A stretch of 64,000 bases of DNA, from contig OZ010799.1 of assembly GCA_963932465.1 (NCBI GenBank), positions 284,900,083 to 284,964,082 on the forward strand. Reading direction: 5' to 3'. This DNA comes from Maratus speciosus (taxonomy: Eukaryota > Arthropoda > Arachnida > Araneae > Salticidae). The translations under genes were made by a program, and so were the position numbers. The notes beneath the pieces are model-generated. The model did not search any database, had not been told where the DNA came from, and worked only from the letters and a program-made list of their open reading frames with translations. How positions within the stretch are numbered: position 1 is the first letter of the stretch; the number at the start of each line of letters is the position of its first letter. This document shows positions 43,826-57,172 of the stretch, in pieces.

Positions 43826-46704
43826 GCCGACAAATCACCTTTTCACAGAAATGACAGAGCGGCCGACGGCGAGACCGACGAAGCGGTGGCGGTGGCGACG
43901 ACAGTGCCGAATACAACGTCTATATTTCAGCTGACAGCGGGGACGACGAACGAGACCGACAAAGCAAACGGAAGTGGCGACGACGGAGCCAATGACAGTT
44001 TCACAGAACTGACAGAGGGGCCGACGGCGAGACCGACGTTGCAGTGGCGGTGTCGACGACGGTGCCGAATACAGCGTCTATACTTCAGCTGACAACGGGG
44101 ACGACGACCGAGACCGACAGCGCCAACGGCGGTGGCGACGACGGAGACAATGACACTTCCGATCAGGGGCTGATGTAAGCGACGTTGGTGTACGAGGCGA
44201 CGATGGGGCCGACAAATCGCTTATTCACAGAAATGACAGAGCGGCCGATGGCGAGACCGACGTAGCGGTGGCGACGACGGTGCCGAATACAGCGTCTATA
44301 TTTCAGCTGACAACGGGGACGACACGAGACCGTCAACGCAAACGGAAGTGGCGACGACGGAGCCAATGACAGTTTCACAGAACTGACAGAGGGGCCGACG
44401 GCGAGACCGACGTTGCGGTGGCGGTGGCGACGACGGTGCCGAATACAGCGTCTATACTTCAGCTGACAACGGGGACGACGACCGAGACCGACAGCGCCAA
44501 CGGCGGTGGCGACGACGGAGAAAATGACACTTCCAATCAGGGGCTGATGTAGACGACGATGGTGTAAGAGGCGACGATGGGGCCGACAAATCGCCTTTTC
44601 ACAGAAATGACAGAGCGGCCGACGGCGAGACCGACGAAGCGGTGGCGGTGGCGACGACAGTGCCGAATACAACGTCTATATTTCAGCTGACAACGGGGAC
44701 GACGAACGAGACCGACAATGCCAACAGCGGTGGGGACGACGGAGACAATGACACTTCCGATCAGGGGCTGATGTAAGCGACGTTGGTGTACCAGGCGACG
44801 ATGGGGCCGACAAATCGCTTATTCACAGAAATGACAGAGCGGCCGATTGCGAGACCGACGTAGCGGTGGCGACGACGGTGCCGAATACAGCGTCTATATT
44901 TCAGCTGACAACGGGGACGACGAACGAGACTGACAACGCAAACGGAAGTGGCGACGACGGAGCCAATGACAGTTTCACAGAACTGACAGAGGGGCCGACG
45001 GTGAGACCGACGTTGCGGTGGCGGTGGCGACGACGGTGCCGAATACAGCGTCTATACTTCAGCTGACAACGGGGACGACGACCGAGACCGACAGCGCCAA
45101 CGGCGGTGGCGACGACGGAGACAATGACACTTCCAATCAGGGGCTGATGTAGACGACGATGGTGTAGGAGGCAACAATGGGGACGACAAATCGCCTTTTC
45201 ACAGAAATGACATTGCGGCCGATGGCGAGACCGACGTAGCGGTGGCGGTGGCGACGACGGTGCCGAATACAGCGTCTATATTTCAGCTGACAACGGGGAC
45301 GACGAACGAGACCGACAACGCAAACGGAGGTGGCGACGACGGAGCCAATGACAGTTTCACAGAACTGACAGAGGGGCCGACGGCGAGACCGACGTTGCGG
45401 TGGCGGTGGCGACGACGGTGCCGAATACAGCGTTTATATTTCAGCTGACAACGGGGACGACGAACGAGACCGACAGCGCCAACAGCGGTGGCGACGACGG
45501 AGACAATGACACTTCCGATCAGGGGCTGATGTAAGCGACGTTGGTGTAGGAGGCGACGATGGGGCCGACAAATCGCCTTTTCACAGAAATGACAGAGCGG
45601 CCGATGGCGAGACCGACGTAGCGGTGGCGGTGGCGACGACGGTGCCGAATACAGCGTCTATATTTCAGCTGACAACGGGGACGACGAACGAGACCGACAA
45701 CGCAAACGGAGGTGGCGACGACGGAGTCAATGACAGTTTCACAGAACTGACAGAGGGGCCGACGGCGAGACCGACGTTGCGGTGGCGGTGGCGAAGACGG
45801 TGCCGAATACAGCGTCTATATTTCAGCTGACAACTGGGACGACGAACGAGACCGACAGCGCCAACGGCGGTGGCGACGACGGAGACAATGACACTTCCAA
45901 TCAGGGGCTGATGTAGACGACGATGGTGTAGGAGGCAACAATGGAGCCGACAAATCGCCTTTTCACAGAAATGACATTGCGGCCGATGGCGAGACCGACG
46001 TAGCGGTGGCGGTGGCGAAGACGGTGCCGAATACAGCGTCTATATTTCAGCTGACAACTGGGACGACGAACGAGACCGACAACGCAAACGGAGTTGGCGA
46101 CGACGGAGCCAATGACAGTTTCACAGAACTGACAGAGGGGCCGTCGGCGAGACCGACGTTGCGGTGGCGGTGGCGACGACGGTGCCGAATATAGCGTCTA
46201 TATTTCAGCTGACAACGGGGACGACGAACGAGACCGACAACGCAAACCGAGTTGGCGACGACGGATCCAATGACAGTTTCACAGAACCGACAGAGGGGCC
46301 GTCGGCGAGACCGACGTTGCGGTGGCGGTGGCGACGACGGTGCCGAATACAGCGTCTATATTTCAGCTGACAACGGGGACGACGAACGAGACCGACAGCG
46401 CCGACGGAGACAATGACTCTTCCAATCAGGGGCTGATGTAGACGACGATGGTGTATGAGGTAACAATGGAGCGGACAAATCGCCTTTTCACAGAAATTAC
46501 AGAGCGGCGGATGGCGAGACCGACGTAGCGGTGTACAGCGTCTATATTTCAGCTGACAACGGGGACGACGAACGAGACCGACAACGCAAACGGAGGTGGC
46601 GACGACGGAGCCAATGACAGTTCCAGAAAACTGACAGAGGGGCCGACGGCGAGACCGACGTTGCGGTGGTGGCGACGACGAGGCCAATGACAGTTTCACA
46701 GAAC
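43826..46704 (+). repeat. GC-rich satellite block 3 (largest uninterrupted)
   Basis: Head then A-B-A-B-B-A-B-A-B-A-B-A-A-B-A'. 2,879 bp: seven A and seven B plus head and A', less a 15-bp deletion in the last B (gccgacggagacaatgac at 46399). From its third monomer (A, about 44300) on it follows the monomer order of block 2 with an extra A-B pair, so the two blocks are related by duplication. Confidence 0.92.
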
Positions 46705-47180
46705 TGTGGCAAATCGAATTAAAATATACCCTTCTTGCCTGCAAATGGTAATCAATAAATATCAATAGAATCAATCAGTCGATATCAACAGTATGAAACA
46801 GTTGATATAGATAGTAGCAGTCAGTCGATATGAATAGTATCAGCCAGTCGATATCGATAATAACAATCAGTTGATATCAATAGTATCAATCAGTAGATAT
46901 CAATAGTATCAATCAGTAGATATCAATAGTATCAATCAGTCAACATCGATAGAATAAATCAATCAATATCGATAGTATCAATCAGTAGATATCAATAGTA
47001 TCAATCAGTAGATATCAATAGTATCAATCAGTCGATATCAATAGTATCAATCAGTCGATATCAATAGTATCAATCAGTCGATATCAACAGTGTCAATCAG
47101 TCAATATCAGTGGCATCAATTAGTCAATATCAATAGTTAAAAATATGTCAGTATCAATAGTATCAATCAGCAATATCAAC
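46705..47180 (+). repeat. Exit sequence and minisatellite 3 (fused to truncated spacer)
   Basis: The repeat is normal until caatatcaac, where it joins ggcattgcccaaatccg of the spacer directly. Confidence 0.88.
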
Positions 47181-47434
47181 GGCATTGCCCAAATCCGTAA
47201 AAAAAACCTTAACTATATCTTTAAATGAAAATTCATACATACGAACCTAGATCTGGGAAAAGGGGGGCAAATCGAATCTCTTTTACGAATGTCAAAAAAT
47301 CATCAGGGAACACGATGAAATGCTAAAAATATCGGAGAACAAAACATTACATTTACATATTTGATGTTTTAAGGGATACATGACGTTTTAAGGGGCCATC
47401 TATGATAGAAGTGAGTAGATGTTTGCAAAGATTG
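47181..47434 (+). repeat. Truncated spacer 3 (254 bp)
   Basis: Lacks the end of the minisatellite and the first 225 bp or so of the spacer, including the GC patch. It is the only deleted spacer in the window. Confidence 0.9.
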
Positions 47435-48883
47435 GCCGACAAATCACCTTTTCACAGAAATGACAGAGCTGCCGACGGCGAGACCGACGAAGCGGTGGCG
47501 GTGGCGACGACAGTGCCGAATAGAACGTCTATATTTCAGCTGACAACGGGGACGACGAACGAGACCGACAACGCAAACGGAAGTGGCGACGACGGAGCCA
47601 ATGACAGTTTCACAGAACTGACAGAGGGGCCGACGGCGAGACCGACGTTGCGGTGGCGGTGGCGACGACGGTGCCGAATACAGCGTCTATACTTCAGCTG
47701 ACAACGGGAACGACGACCGAGACCGACAGCGCCAACGGCGGTGGCGACGACGGAGACAATGACACTTCCAGTCAGGGGCTGATGTAGACGACGATGGTGT
47801 AGGAGGCAACAATGGGGCCGAAAAATCGCCTTTTCACAGAAATGACATTGCGGCCGATGGCGAGACCGACGTAGCGGTGGCGGTGGCGACGACGGTGCCG
47901 AATACAGCGTCTATATTTCAGCTGACAACGGGGACGACGAACGAGACCGACAACGCAAACGGAGGTGGCGACGACGGAGCCAATGACAGTTTCACAGAAC
48001 TGACAGAGGGGCCGACGGCGAGACCGACGTTGCGGTGGCGGTGGCAACGACGGTGCCGAATACAGCGTGTATATTTCAGCTGACAACGGGGACGACGAAC
48101 GAGACCGACAGCGCCAACAGCGGTGGCGACGACGGAGACAATGACACTTCCGATCAGGGGCTGATGTAAGCGACGTTGGTGTAGGAGGCGACGATGGGGC
48201 CGAAAAATCGCCTTTTCACAGAAATGACAGAGCGGCCGATGGCGAGACCGACATAGCGGTGGCGGTGGCGACGACGGTGCTGAATACAGCGTCTATATTT
48301 CAGCTGACAACGGGGACGACCAACGAGACCGACAACGCAAACGGAGGTGGCGACGACGGAGCCAATGACAGTTTCACAGAACTGACAGAGGGGCCGACGG
48401 CGAGACCGACGTTGCGGTGGCGGTGGCGAAGACGGTGCCGAATACAGCGTCTATATTTCAGCTGACAACGGGGATGACGAACGAGACCGACAGCACCAAC
48501 GGCGGTGGCGACGACGGAGACAATGACACATCCAATCAGGGGCTGATGTAGACGACGATGGTGTAGGAGGCAAAAATGGAGCCGACAAATCGCCTTTTCA
48601 TAGAAATGACATTGCGGCCGATGGCGAGACCGACGTAGCGGTGGCGGTGGCGACGACGGTGCCGAATACAGCGTCTATATTTCAGCTGACAACGGGGACG
48701 ACGAACGAGACAAACAACGCAAACGGAGTTGGCGACGACGGAGCCAATGACAGTTTCACAGAACTGACAAAGGGGCCGTCGGCGAGACCGACCTTGCGGT
48801 GGCGTCGGCGACGACGGTGCCGAATATAGCGTCTATATTTCAGCTGACAACGGGGACGACGAACGAGACCGACAACGCAAACG

Positions 48884-50146
48884 GTTGGTTGGTTGGTTGT
48901 ATATGGTTTTATGGCACAAAGTCCCATGAGGGACATGCTGCGCCAAAAAAATAATTAAAGACTAAAAAAGGATGAAGTTAAATAAAGTAGCTAAAATATA
49001 GGTAAATATGAAAGAAAATAAATAACGTAGAAAAGGTATCTGGATGGGGTATCCCATCCAGATGTTAAAACCAAAAATCAGTCATAAAACCAACGAAATA
49101 AATAAAAGATTAGATATCAAAATAAAATCCTGCGTGTTTTAAAAACGTAAAGAGTGCCCCATGAGGTGTTTCCCCGATGAGGTTTGTCATTGCTGGTAAT
49201 GAAGTGTTAAAATAAATTCTATATAAGTGCCGGAGGCCCGGACAGTCAGTTAAAACAGGATGAATGGTCAGATAATCATAATGACAATGTGGACACATGG
49301 GTGCATCCTCCCGAAGTAAAAGATGTTTATGAGTGATCCTAGAATGACCAATTCTCAGACGAGTCAGAAGGACATCTGTTTTCCTTGGATAATTTGGAGG
49401 CCACGTTCTGATTGTAGGTTTGATATGGTGCAATTTATTATTGTATTCTAAATCCCAACTTTCTTGCCATTTATTATGAATAAAATGGTTTAAAGTAGTT
49501 TAACGTCTGAGAATGGTATTCTATGGTGTAAGGGATTAAGAGCCAGCTTTGCCGCCTCATCTGCTTTTTCATTTCCAGGGATACCCATGTGTCCAGGTAC
49601 CCAGCAAAATAAGATATTATAGCCACGTCTTGTCAATTTATTATAAAACTCTAAGATGGACGAAACAAAGGGATGCTTTTTAAGTGATTTTATAGCGTCA
49701 ATAGAACTATTTGAGTCAGTATAAATGATGAAGGGTGAGATATGATGATGAGAGATGTGCGACATGGCTCTCTCTATTGCAATCAATTCGGATGTAAAGA
49801 CAGAAATTGAAGGGTGCAGACGATAACTCAAGGTAGTGTCATTACAAAAAATCCCGCAGCCAACAATATCCCCACTCTTAGAACCATCCGTATAGATATC
49901 TATGTAATTATTAAAGTTTGCACGATGTGCAGCAAATAGTTGTTGAAAGGCAAGAGGAGTTAGATTATTTTTATTGTAACCTTTAAATGGATGGAGCGTG
50001 GTAATATCAGGAGGTTTCCAGGGAGGGAACTGGTACATTGGACAAGGGTTCACTTCAATATTGATTAGAGCACTATCATCAATAATTCTTCGTATTCTGG
50101 CTCCAAAAGATGGTATGCAAGATGGTCTATGCTGATAAAGGATATC
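48884..50146 (-). mobile_element. 5'-truncated retrotransposon of the same family, copy 4, inside the satellite
   Basis: 3' UTR (48884-49109) with the (CCAA)n-type tail, one ctggatggg/cccatccag hairpin (49040-49061; copies 2 and 3 have two) and the RNase H and tail end of ORF2. Unlike copies 2 and 3 there is no clear 14-bp target duplication; flanks share only acgg, and the satellite resumes in a different monomer phase. Confidence 0.9.
49110..50146 (-). pseudogene. ORF2 fragment: RNase H domain and C-terminus, frameshifted
   Basis: Corresponds to about residues 880-1224 of the intact ORF2. The upstream frame (to 49490) contains YTDGSKSGD, the ELIAIERAM helix, YTDSNSS and PGHMGIPGNEKADEAAK. 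A one-base deletion near 49485-49495 relative to the intact copy shifts the frame, and the downstream part continues to 49110 in another frame with the CPHCHYDY cluster and FLKHAGFYFDI end. Confidence 0.88.
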
Positions 50147-50881
50147 GACGGAGGCGGAGACGGGACAAAGGACGACGGAGACAATGACACATCCAATCAG
50201 GGGCTGATGTAGACGACGATGGTGTAGGAGGCAAAAATGGAGCCGACAAATCGCCTTTTCATAGAAATGACATTGCGGCCGATGGCGAGACCGACGTAGC
50301 GGTGGCGGTGGCGACGACGGTGCCGAATACAGCGTCTATATTTCAGCTGACAACGGGGACGACGAACGAGACAAACAACGCAAACGGAGTTGGCGACGAC
50401 GGAGCCAATGACAGTTTCACAGAACTGACAAAGGGGCCGTCGGCGAGACCGACCTTGCGGTGGCGTCGGCGACGACGGTGCCGAATACAGCGTCTATATT
50501 TCAGCTGACAACGGGGACGACGAACGAGACGGACAGCGCCAACGGCGGTGGCGACGACGGAGACAGTGACACTTCCAATCAGGGGCTGATGTAGACGTCG
50601 ATGGTGTAGGAGGCAACAATGTGGCCGGCAAATCGCCTTTTCACAGAAATGACAGAGCGGCCGATGGCGAGACCCACGTAGCGGTGGCGGTGGCGACGAC
50701 GGTGCCGAATACAGCGTCTATATTTCAGCTGACAACGGGGACGACGAACGAGACCGACAACGCAAACGGAGGTGGCGACGACGGAGCCAATGACAGTTCC
50801 AGAAAACTGACAGAGGGGCCGACGGCGAGACCGACGTTGCGGTGGTGGCGACGACGATGCCAATGACAGTTTCACAGAACT

Positions 50882-51382
50882 GTGGCAAATCGAATTAAAA
50901 TATACCCTTCTTGCCTGCAAATGGTAATCAATAAATATCAATAGAATCAATCAGTCGATATCAACAGTATGAAACAGTTGATATAGATAGTAGCAGTCAG
51001 TCGATATGAATAGTATCAGCCAGTCGATATCGATAATAACAATCAGTTGATATCAATAGTATCAATCAGTAGATATCAATAGTATCAATCAGTAGATATC
51101 AATAGTATCAATCAGTCAACATCGATAGAATAAATCAATCAATATCGATAGTATCAATCAGTAGATATCAATAGTATCAATCAGTAGATATCAATAGTAT
51201 CAATCAGTCGATATCAATAGTATCAATCAGTCGATATCAATAGTATCAATCAGTCGATATCAACAGTGTCAATCAGTCAATATCAGTGGCATCAATTAGT
51301 CAATATCAATAGTTAAAAATATGTCAGTATCAATAGTGTCAATCAGCAATATCAAAACACCAATCAGTTGATATCAACAGTA
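50882..51382 (+). repeat. Exit sequence and minisatellite 4
   Basis: Standard 456-bp repeat part (50927-51382). Confidence 0.9.
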
Positions 51383-51862
51383 TAAGTTAAGGTGAAAAGA
51401 TTTATGCAGTTGTATTGTCGATTTCAATCGGTCTACAACATAGATTTCACACGGGGGCGGTATCACGCCCCAGGGGGCGCTGGAGCATTCCAGGGGGCGG
51501 TAGTGTGTCCAGAGAAAAATGGGTGGGGCGTTTAGACAGTTAATGGGGCGATTATATGGCGTATCTACTTATTTTGGAAATTAATATATTAAAAGTAGTT
51601 GACTCCTCGGCATTGCCCAAATCCGTGAAAAAAATCTTAACTATATCTTTAAATGAAAATTCATACATACGAACCTAGATCTGGGAAAAGGGGGGCAAAT
51701 CGAATCTCTTTTACGAATGTCAAAAAATCATCAGGGAACACGATGAAATGCTAAAAATATCGGAGAACAAAACATTACATTTACATATTTGATGTTTTAA
51801 GGGATACATGATGTTTTAAGGGGCCATCTATGATAGAAGTGAGTAGATGTTTGCAAAGATTG
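51383..51862 (+). repeat. 480-bp spacer 4
   Basis: Carries variants gcagttgtattg and ttcacacggggg also found in spacers 5 and 6, marking a sub-lineage of blocks. Confidence 0.9.
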
Positions 51863-53266
51863 GCCGACAAATCACCTTTTCACAGAAATGACAGAGCGGC
51901 CGACGGCGAGACCGACGAAGCGGTGGCGGTGGCGACGACAGTGCCGAATACAACGTCTATATTTCAGCTGACAACGGGGACAACGAACGAGACCGACAAC
52001 GCAAACGGAAGTGGCGACGACGGAGCCAATGACAGTTTCACAGAATTGACAGAGGGGCCGACGGCGAGACCGACGTTGCGGTGGCGGTGGCGACGACGGT
52101 GCCGAATACAGCGTCTATACTTCAGCTGACAACGGGGACGACGACCGAGACCGACAGCGCGAACGGCGGTGGCGACGACGGAGACAATGACACTTCCAGT
52201 CAGGGGCTGATGTAGACGACGATGGTGTAGGAGGCAACAATGGGGCCGAAAAATCGCCTTTTCACAGAAATGACATTGCGGCCGATGGCGAGACCGACGT
52301 AGCGGTGGCGGTGGCGACGACGGTGCCGAATACAGCGTCTATATTTCTGCTGACAACGGGGACGACGAACGAGACCGACAACGCAAACGGAGGTGGCGAC
52401 GACGGAGCCAGTGACAGTTTCACAGAACTGACAGAGGGGCCGACGGCGAGACCGACGTTGCGGTGGCGGTGGCTACGACGGTGCCGAATACAGCGTCTAT
52501 ACTTCAGCTGACAACGGGAACGACGACCGAGACCGACAGCGCCAACGGCGGTGGCGACGACGGAGACAATGACACTTCGAGTCAGGGGCTGATGTAGACG
52601 ACGATGGTGTAGGAGGCAACAATGGGGCCGAAAAATCGCCTTTTCACAGAAATGACATTGCGGCCGATGGCGAGACCGACGTAGCGGTGGCGGTGGCGAC
52701 GACGGTGCCGAATACAGCGTCTATATTTCAGCTGACAACGGGGACGACGAACGAGACCGACAACGCAAACGGAGGTGGCGACGACGGAGCCAATGACAGT
52801 TTCACAGAACTGACAGAGGGGCCGACGGCGAGACCGACGTTGCGGTGGCGGTGGCAACGACGGTGCCGAATACAGCGTGTATATTTCAGCTGACAACGGG
52901 GACGACGAACGAGACCGACAGCGCCAACAGCGGTGGCGACGACGGAGACAATGACACTTCCGATCAGGGGCTGATGTAAGCGACGTTGGTGTAGGAGGCG
53001 ACGATGGGGCCGAAAAATCGCCTTTTCACAGAAATGACAGAGCGGCCGATAGCGAGACCGACATAGCGGTGGCGGTGGCGACGACGGTGCCGAATACAGC
53101 GTCTATATTTCAGCTGACAACGGGGACGACCAACGAGACCGACAACGCAAACGGAGGTGGCGACGACGGAGCCAATGACACTTCCAGAAAACTGACAGAG
53201 GGGCCGACGGCGAGACCGACGTTGCGGTGGTGGCGACGACGATGCCAATGACAGTTTCACAGAACT
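51863..53266 (+). repeat. GC-rich satellite block 5
   Basis: Head, A-B-A-B-A-B-A' (1,404 bp). Private variants: cagaattgacag, cagcgcgaacgg, tatttctgctgac and gtggctacgacgg; the first part recurs in block 6. Confidence 0.92.
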
Positions 53267-53767
53267 GTGGCAAATCGAATTAAAATATACCCTTCTTGCC
53301 TGCAAATGGTAATCAATAAATATCAATAGAATCAATCAGTCGATATCAACAGTATGAAACAGTTGATATAGATAGTAGCAGTCAGTCGATATGAATAGTA
53401 TCAGCCAGTCGATATCGATAATAACAATCAGTTGATATCAATAGTATCAATCAGTAGATATCAATAGTATCAATCAGTAGATATCAATAGTATCAATCAG
53501 TCAACATCGATAGAATAAATCAATCAATATCGATAGTATCAATCAGTAGATATCAATAGTATCAATCAGTAGATATCAATAGTATCAATCAGTCGATATC
53601 AATAGTATCAATCAGTCGATATCAATAGTATCAATCAGTCGATATCAACAGTGTCAATCAGTCAATATCAGTGGCATCAATTAGTCAATATCAATAGTTA
53701 AAAATATGTCAGTATCAATAGTGTCAATCAGCAATATCAAAACACCAATCAGTTGATATCAACAGTA
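53267..53767 (+). repeat. Exit sequence and minisatellite 5
   Basis: Standard 456-bp repeat part (53312-53767), 2,385 bp after minisatellite 4. Confidence 0.9.
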
Positions 53768-54247
53768 TAAGTTAAGGTGAAAAGATTTATGCAGTTGTAT
53801 TGTCGATTTCAATCGGTCTACAACATAGATTTCACACGGGGGCGGTATCACGCCCCAGGGGGCGCTGGAGCATTCCAGGGGGCGGTAGTGTGTCCAGAGA
53901 AAAATGGGTGGGGCGTTTAGACAGTTAATGGGGCGATTATATGGCGTATCTACTTATTTTGGAAATTAATATATTAAAAGTAGTTGACTCCTCGGCATTG
54001 CCCAAATCCGTGAAAAAAATCTTAACTATATCTTTAAATGAAAATTCATACATACGAACCTAGATCTGGGAAAAGGGGGGCAAATCGAATCTCTTTTACG
54101 AATGTCAAAAAATCATCAGGGAACACGATGAAATGCTAAAAATATCGGAGAACAAAACATTACATTTACATATTTGATGTTTTAAGGGATACATGATGTT
54201 TTAAGGGGCCATCTATGATAGAAGTGAGTAGATGTTTGCAAAGATTG
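53768..54247 (+). repeat. 480-bp spacer 5
   Basis: Appears identical to spacer 4 on reading, including the ttcacacggggg variant. Confidence 0.9.
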
Positions 54248-56191
54248 GCCGACAAATCACCTTTTCACAGAAATGACAGAGCGGCCGACGGCGAGACCGA
54301 CGAAGCGGTGGCGGTGGCGACGACAGTGCCGAATACAACGTCTATATTTCAGCTGACAACGGGGACAACGAACGAGACCGACAACGCAAACGGAAGTGGC
54401 GACGACGGAGCCAATGACAGTTTCACAGAATTGACAGAGGGGCCGACGGCGAGACCGACGTTGCGGTGGCGGTGGCGACGACGGTGCCGAATACAGCGTC
54501 TATACTTCAGCTGACAACGGGGACGACGACCGAGACCGACAGCGCGAACGGCGGTGGCGACGACGGAGACAATGACACTTCCAGTCAGGGGCTGATGTAG
54601 ACGACGATGGTGTAGGAGGCAACAATGGGGCCGAAAAATCGCCTTTTCACAGAAATGACATTGCGGCCGATGGCGAGACCGACGTAGCGGTGGCGGTGGC
54701 GACGACGGTGCCGAATACAGCGTCTATATTTCTGCTGACAACGGGGACGACGAACGAGACCGACAACGCAAACGGAGGTGGCGACGACGGAGCCAGTGAC
54801 AGTTTCACAGAACTGACAGAGGGGCCGACGGCGAGACCGACGTTGCGGTGGCGGTGGCTACGACGGTGCCGAATACAGCGTCTATACTTCAGCTGACAAC
54901 GGGAACGACGACCGAGACCGACAGCGCCAACGGCGGTGGCGACGACGGAGACAATGACACTTCCAGTCAGGGGCTGATGTAGACGACGATGGTGTAGGAG
55001 GCAACAATGGGGCCGAAAAATCGCCTTTTCACAGAAATGACATTGCGGCCGATGGCGAGACCGACGTAGCGGTGGCGGTGGCGACGACGGTGCCGAATAC
55101 AGCGTCTATATTTCAGCTGACAACGGGGACGACGAACGAGACCGACAACGCAAACGGAGGTGGCGACGACGGAGCCAATGACAGTTTCACAGAACTGACA
55201 GAGGGGCCGACGGCGAGACCGACGTTGCGGTGGCGGTGGCGAAGACGGTGCCGAATACAGCGTCTATATTTCAGCTGACAACGGGGATGACGAACGAGAC
55301 CGACAGCACCAACGGCGGTGGCGACGACGGAGACAATGACACATCCAATCAGGGGCTGATGTAGACGACGATGGTGTAGGAGGCAACAATGGAGCCGACA
55401 AATCGCCTTTTCATAGAAATGACATTGCGGCCGATGGCGAGACCGACGTAGCGGTGGCGGTGGCGACGACGGTGCCGAATACAGCGTCTATATTTCAGCT
55501 GACAACGGGGACGACGAACGAGACAAACAACGCAAACGGAGTTGGCGACGACGGAGCCAATGACAGTTTCACAGAACTGACAGAGGGGCCGTCGGCGAGA
55601 CCGACCTTGCGGTGGCGTCGGCGACGACGGTGCCGAATATAGCGTCTATATTTCAGCTGACAACGGGGACGACGAACGAGACCGACAACGCAAACGGAGT
55701 TGGCGACGACGGAGCCAATGACAGTTTCACAGAACTGATAGAGGGGCCGTCGGCGAGACCGACGTTGCGGTGGCGGTGGCGACGACGGTGCCGAATACAG
55801 CGTCTATATTTCAGCTGACAACGAGGACGGCGAACGAGACCGACAGCGCCGACGGCGGTGGCGACGACGGAGACAATGACTGTTCCAATCAGGGGCTGAT
55901 GTAGACGACGATGGTGTAGGAGGCAACAGTGGAGCGGACAAATCGCCTTTTCACAGAAATTACAGAGCGGCCGATGGCGAGACCGACGTAGCGGTGGCGG
56001 TGGCGACGACGGTGCCGAATACAGCGTCTATATTTCAGCTGACAACGGGGACGACGAACGAGACCGACAACGCAAACGGAGGTGGCGACGACGGAGCCAA
56101 TGACAGTTCCAGAAAACTGACAGAGGGGCCGACGGCGAGACCGACGTTGCGGTGGTGGCGACGACGAGGCCAATGACAGTTTCACAGAACT
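54248..56191 (+). repeat. GC-rich satellite block 6
   Basis: Head, A-B-A-B-A-B-A-A-B-A' (1,944 bp). It is 540 bp longer than block 5, exactly one A+B pair plus one A (382+158). Confidence 0.92.
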
Positions 56192-56692
56192 GTGGCAAAT
56201 CGAATTAAAATATACCCTTCTTGCCTGCAAATGGTAATCAATAAATATCAATAGAATCAATCAGTCGATATCAACAGTATGAAACAGTTGATATAGATAG
56301 TAGCAGTCAGTCGATATGAATAGTATCAGCCAGTCGATATCGATAATAACAATCAGTTGATATCAATAGTATCAATCAGTAGATATCAATAGTATCAATC
56401 AGTAGATATCAATAGTATCAATCAGTCAACATCGATAGAATAAATCAATCAATATCGATAGTATCAATCAGTAGATATCAATAGTATCAATCAGTAGATA
56501 TCAATAGTATCAATCAGTCGATATCAATAGTATCAATCAGTCGATATCAATAGTATCAATCAGTCGATATCAACAGTGTCAATCAGTCAATATCAGTGGC
56601 ATCAATTAGTCAATATCAATAGTTAAAAATATGTCAGTATCAATAGTGTCAATCAGCAATATCAAAACACCAATCAGTTGATATCAACAGTA
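56192..56692 (+). repeat. Exit sequence and minisatellite 6
   Basis: Standard 456-bp repeat part (56237-56692). Confidence 0.9.
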
Positions 56693-57172
56693 TAAGTTAA
56701 GGTGAAAAGATTTATGCAGTTGTATTGTCGATTTCAATCGGTCTACAACATAGATTTCACACGGGGGCGGTATCACGCCCCAGGGGGCGCTGGAGCATTC
56801 CAGGGGGCGGTAGTGTGTCCAGAGAAAAATGGGTGGGGCGTTTAGACAGTTAATGGGGCGATTATATGGCGTATCTACTTATTTTGGAAATTAATATATT
56901 AAAAGTAGTTGACTCCTCGGCATTGCCCAAATCCGTGAAAAAAATCTTAACTATATCTTTAAATGAAAATTCATACATACGAACCTAGATCTGGGAAAAG
57001 GGGGGCAAATCGAATCTCTTTTACGAATGTCAAAAAATCATCAGGGAACACGATGAAATGCTAAAAATATCGGAGAACAAAACATTACATTTACATATTT
57101 GATGTTTTAAGGGATACATGATGTTTTAAGGGGCCATCTATGATAGAAGTGAGTAGATGTTTGCAAAGATTG
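56693..57172 (+). repeat. 480-bp spacer 6
   Basis: Same sub-lineage as spacers 4 and 5 (gcagttgtattg, ttcacacggggg). Confidence 0.9.

Larger units (their letters stand above)
47435..50881 (+). repeat. GC-rich satellite block 4, interrupted by a retrotransposon
   Basis: Head, A-B-A-B-A-B-A and a partial A up to 48883; retrotransposon copy 4 at 48884-50146; then partial B, A, B, A'. The monomers on both sides of the insertion share private variants (ggcaaaaatggagcc, tcatagaaatgac, accttgcggtggcgtcgg), i.e. the same segment is present twice. Confidence 0.9.
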
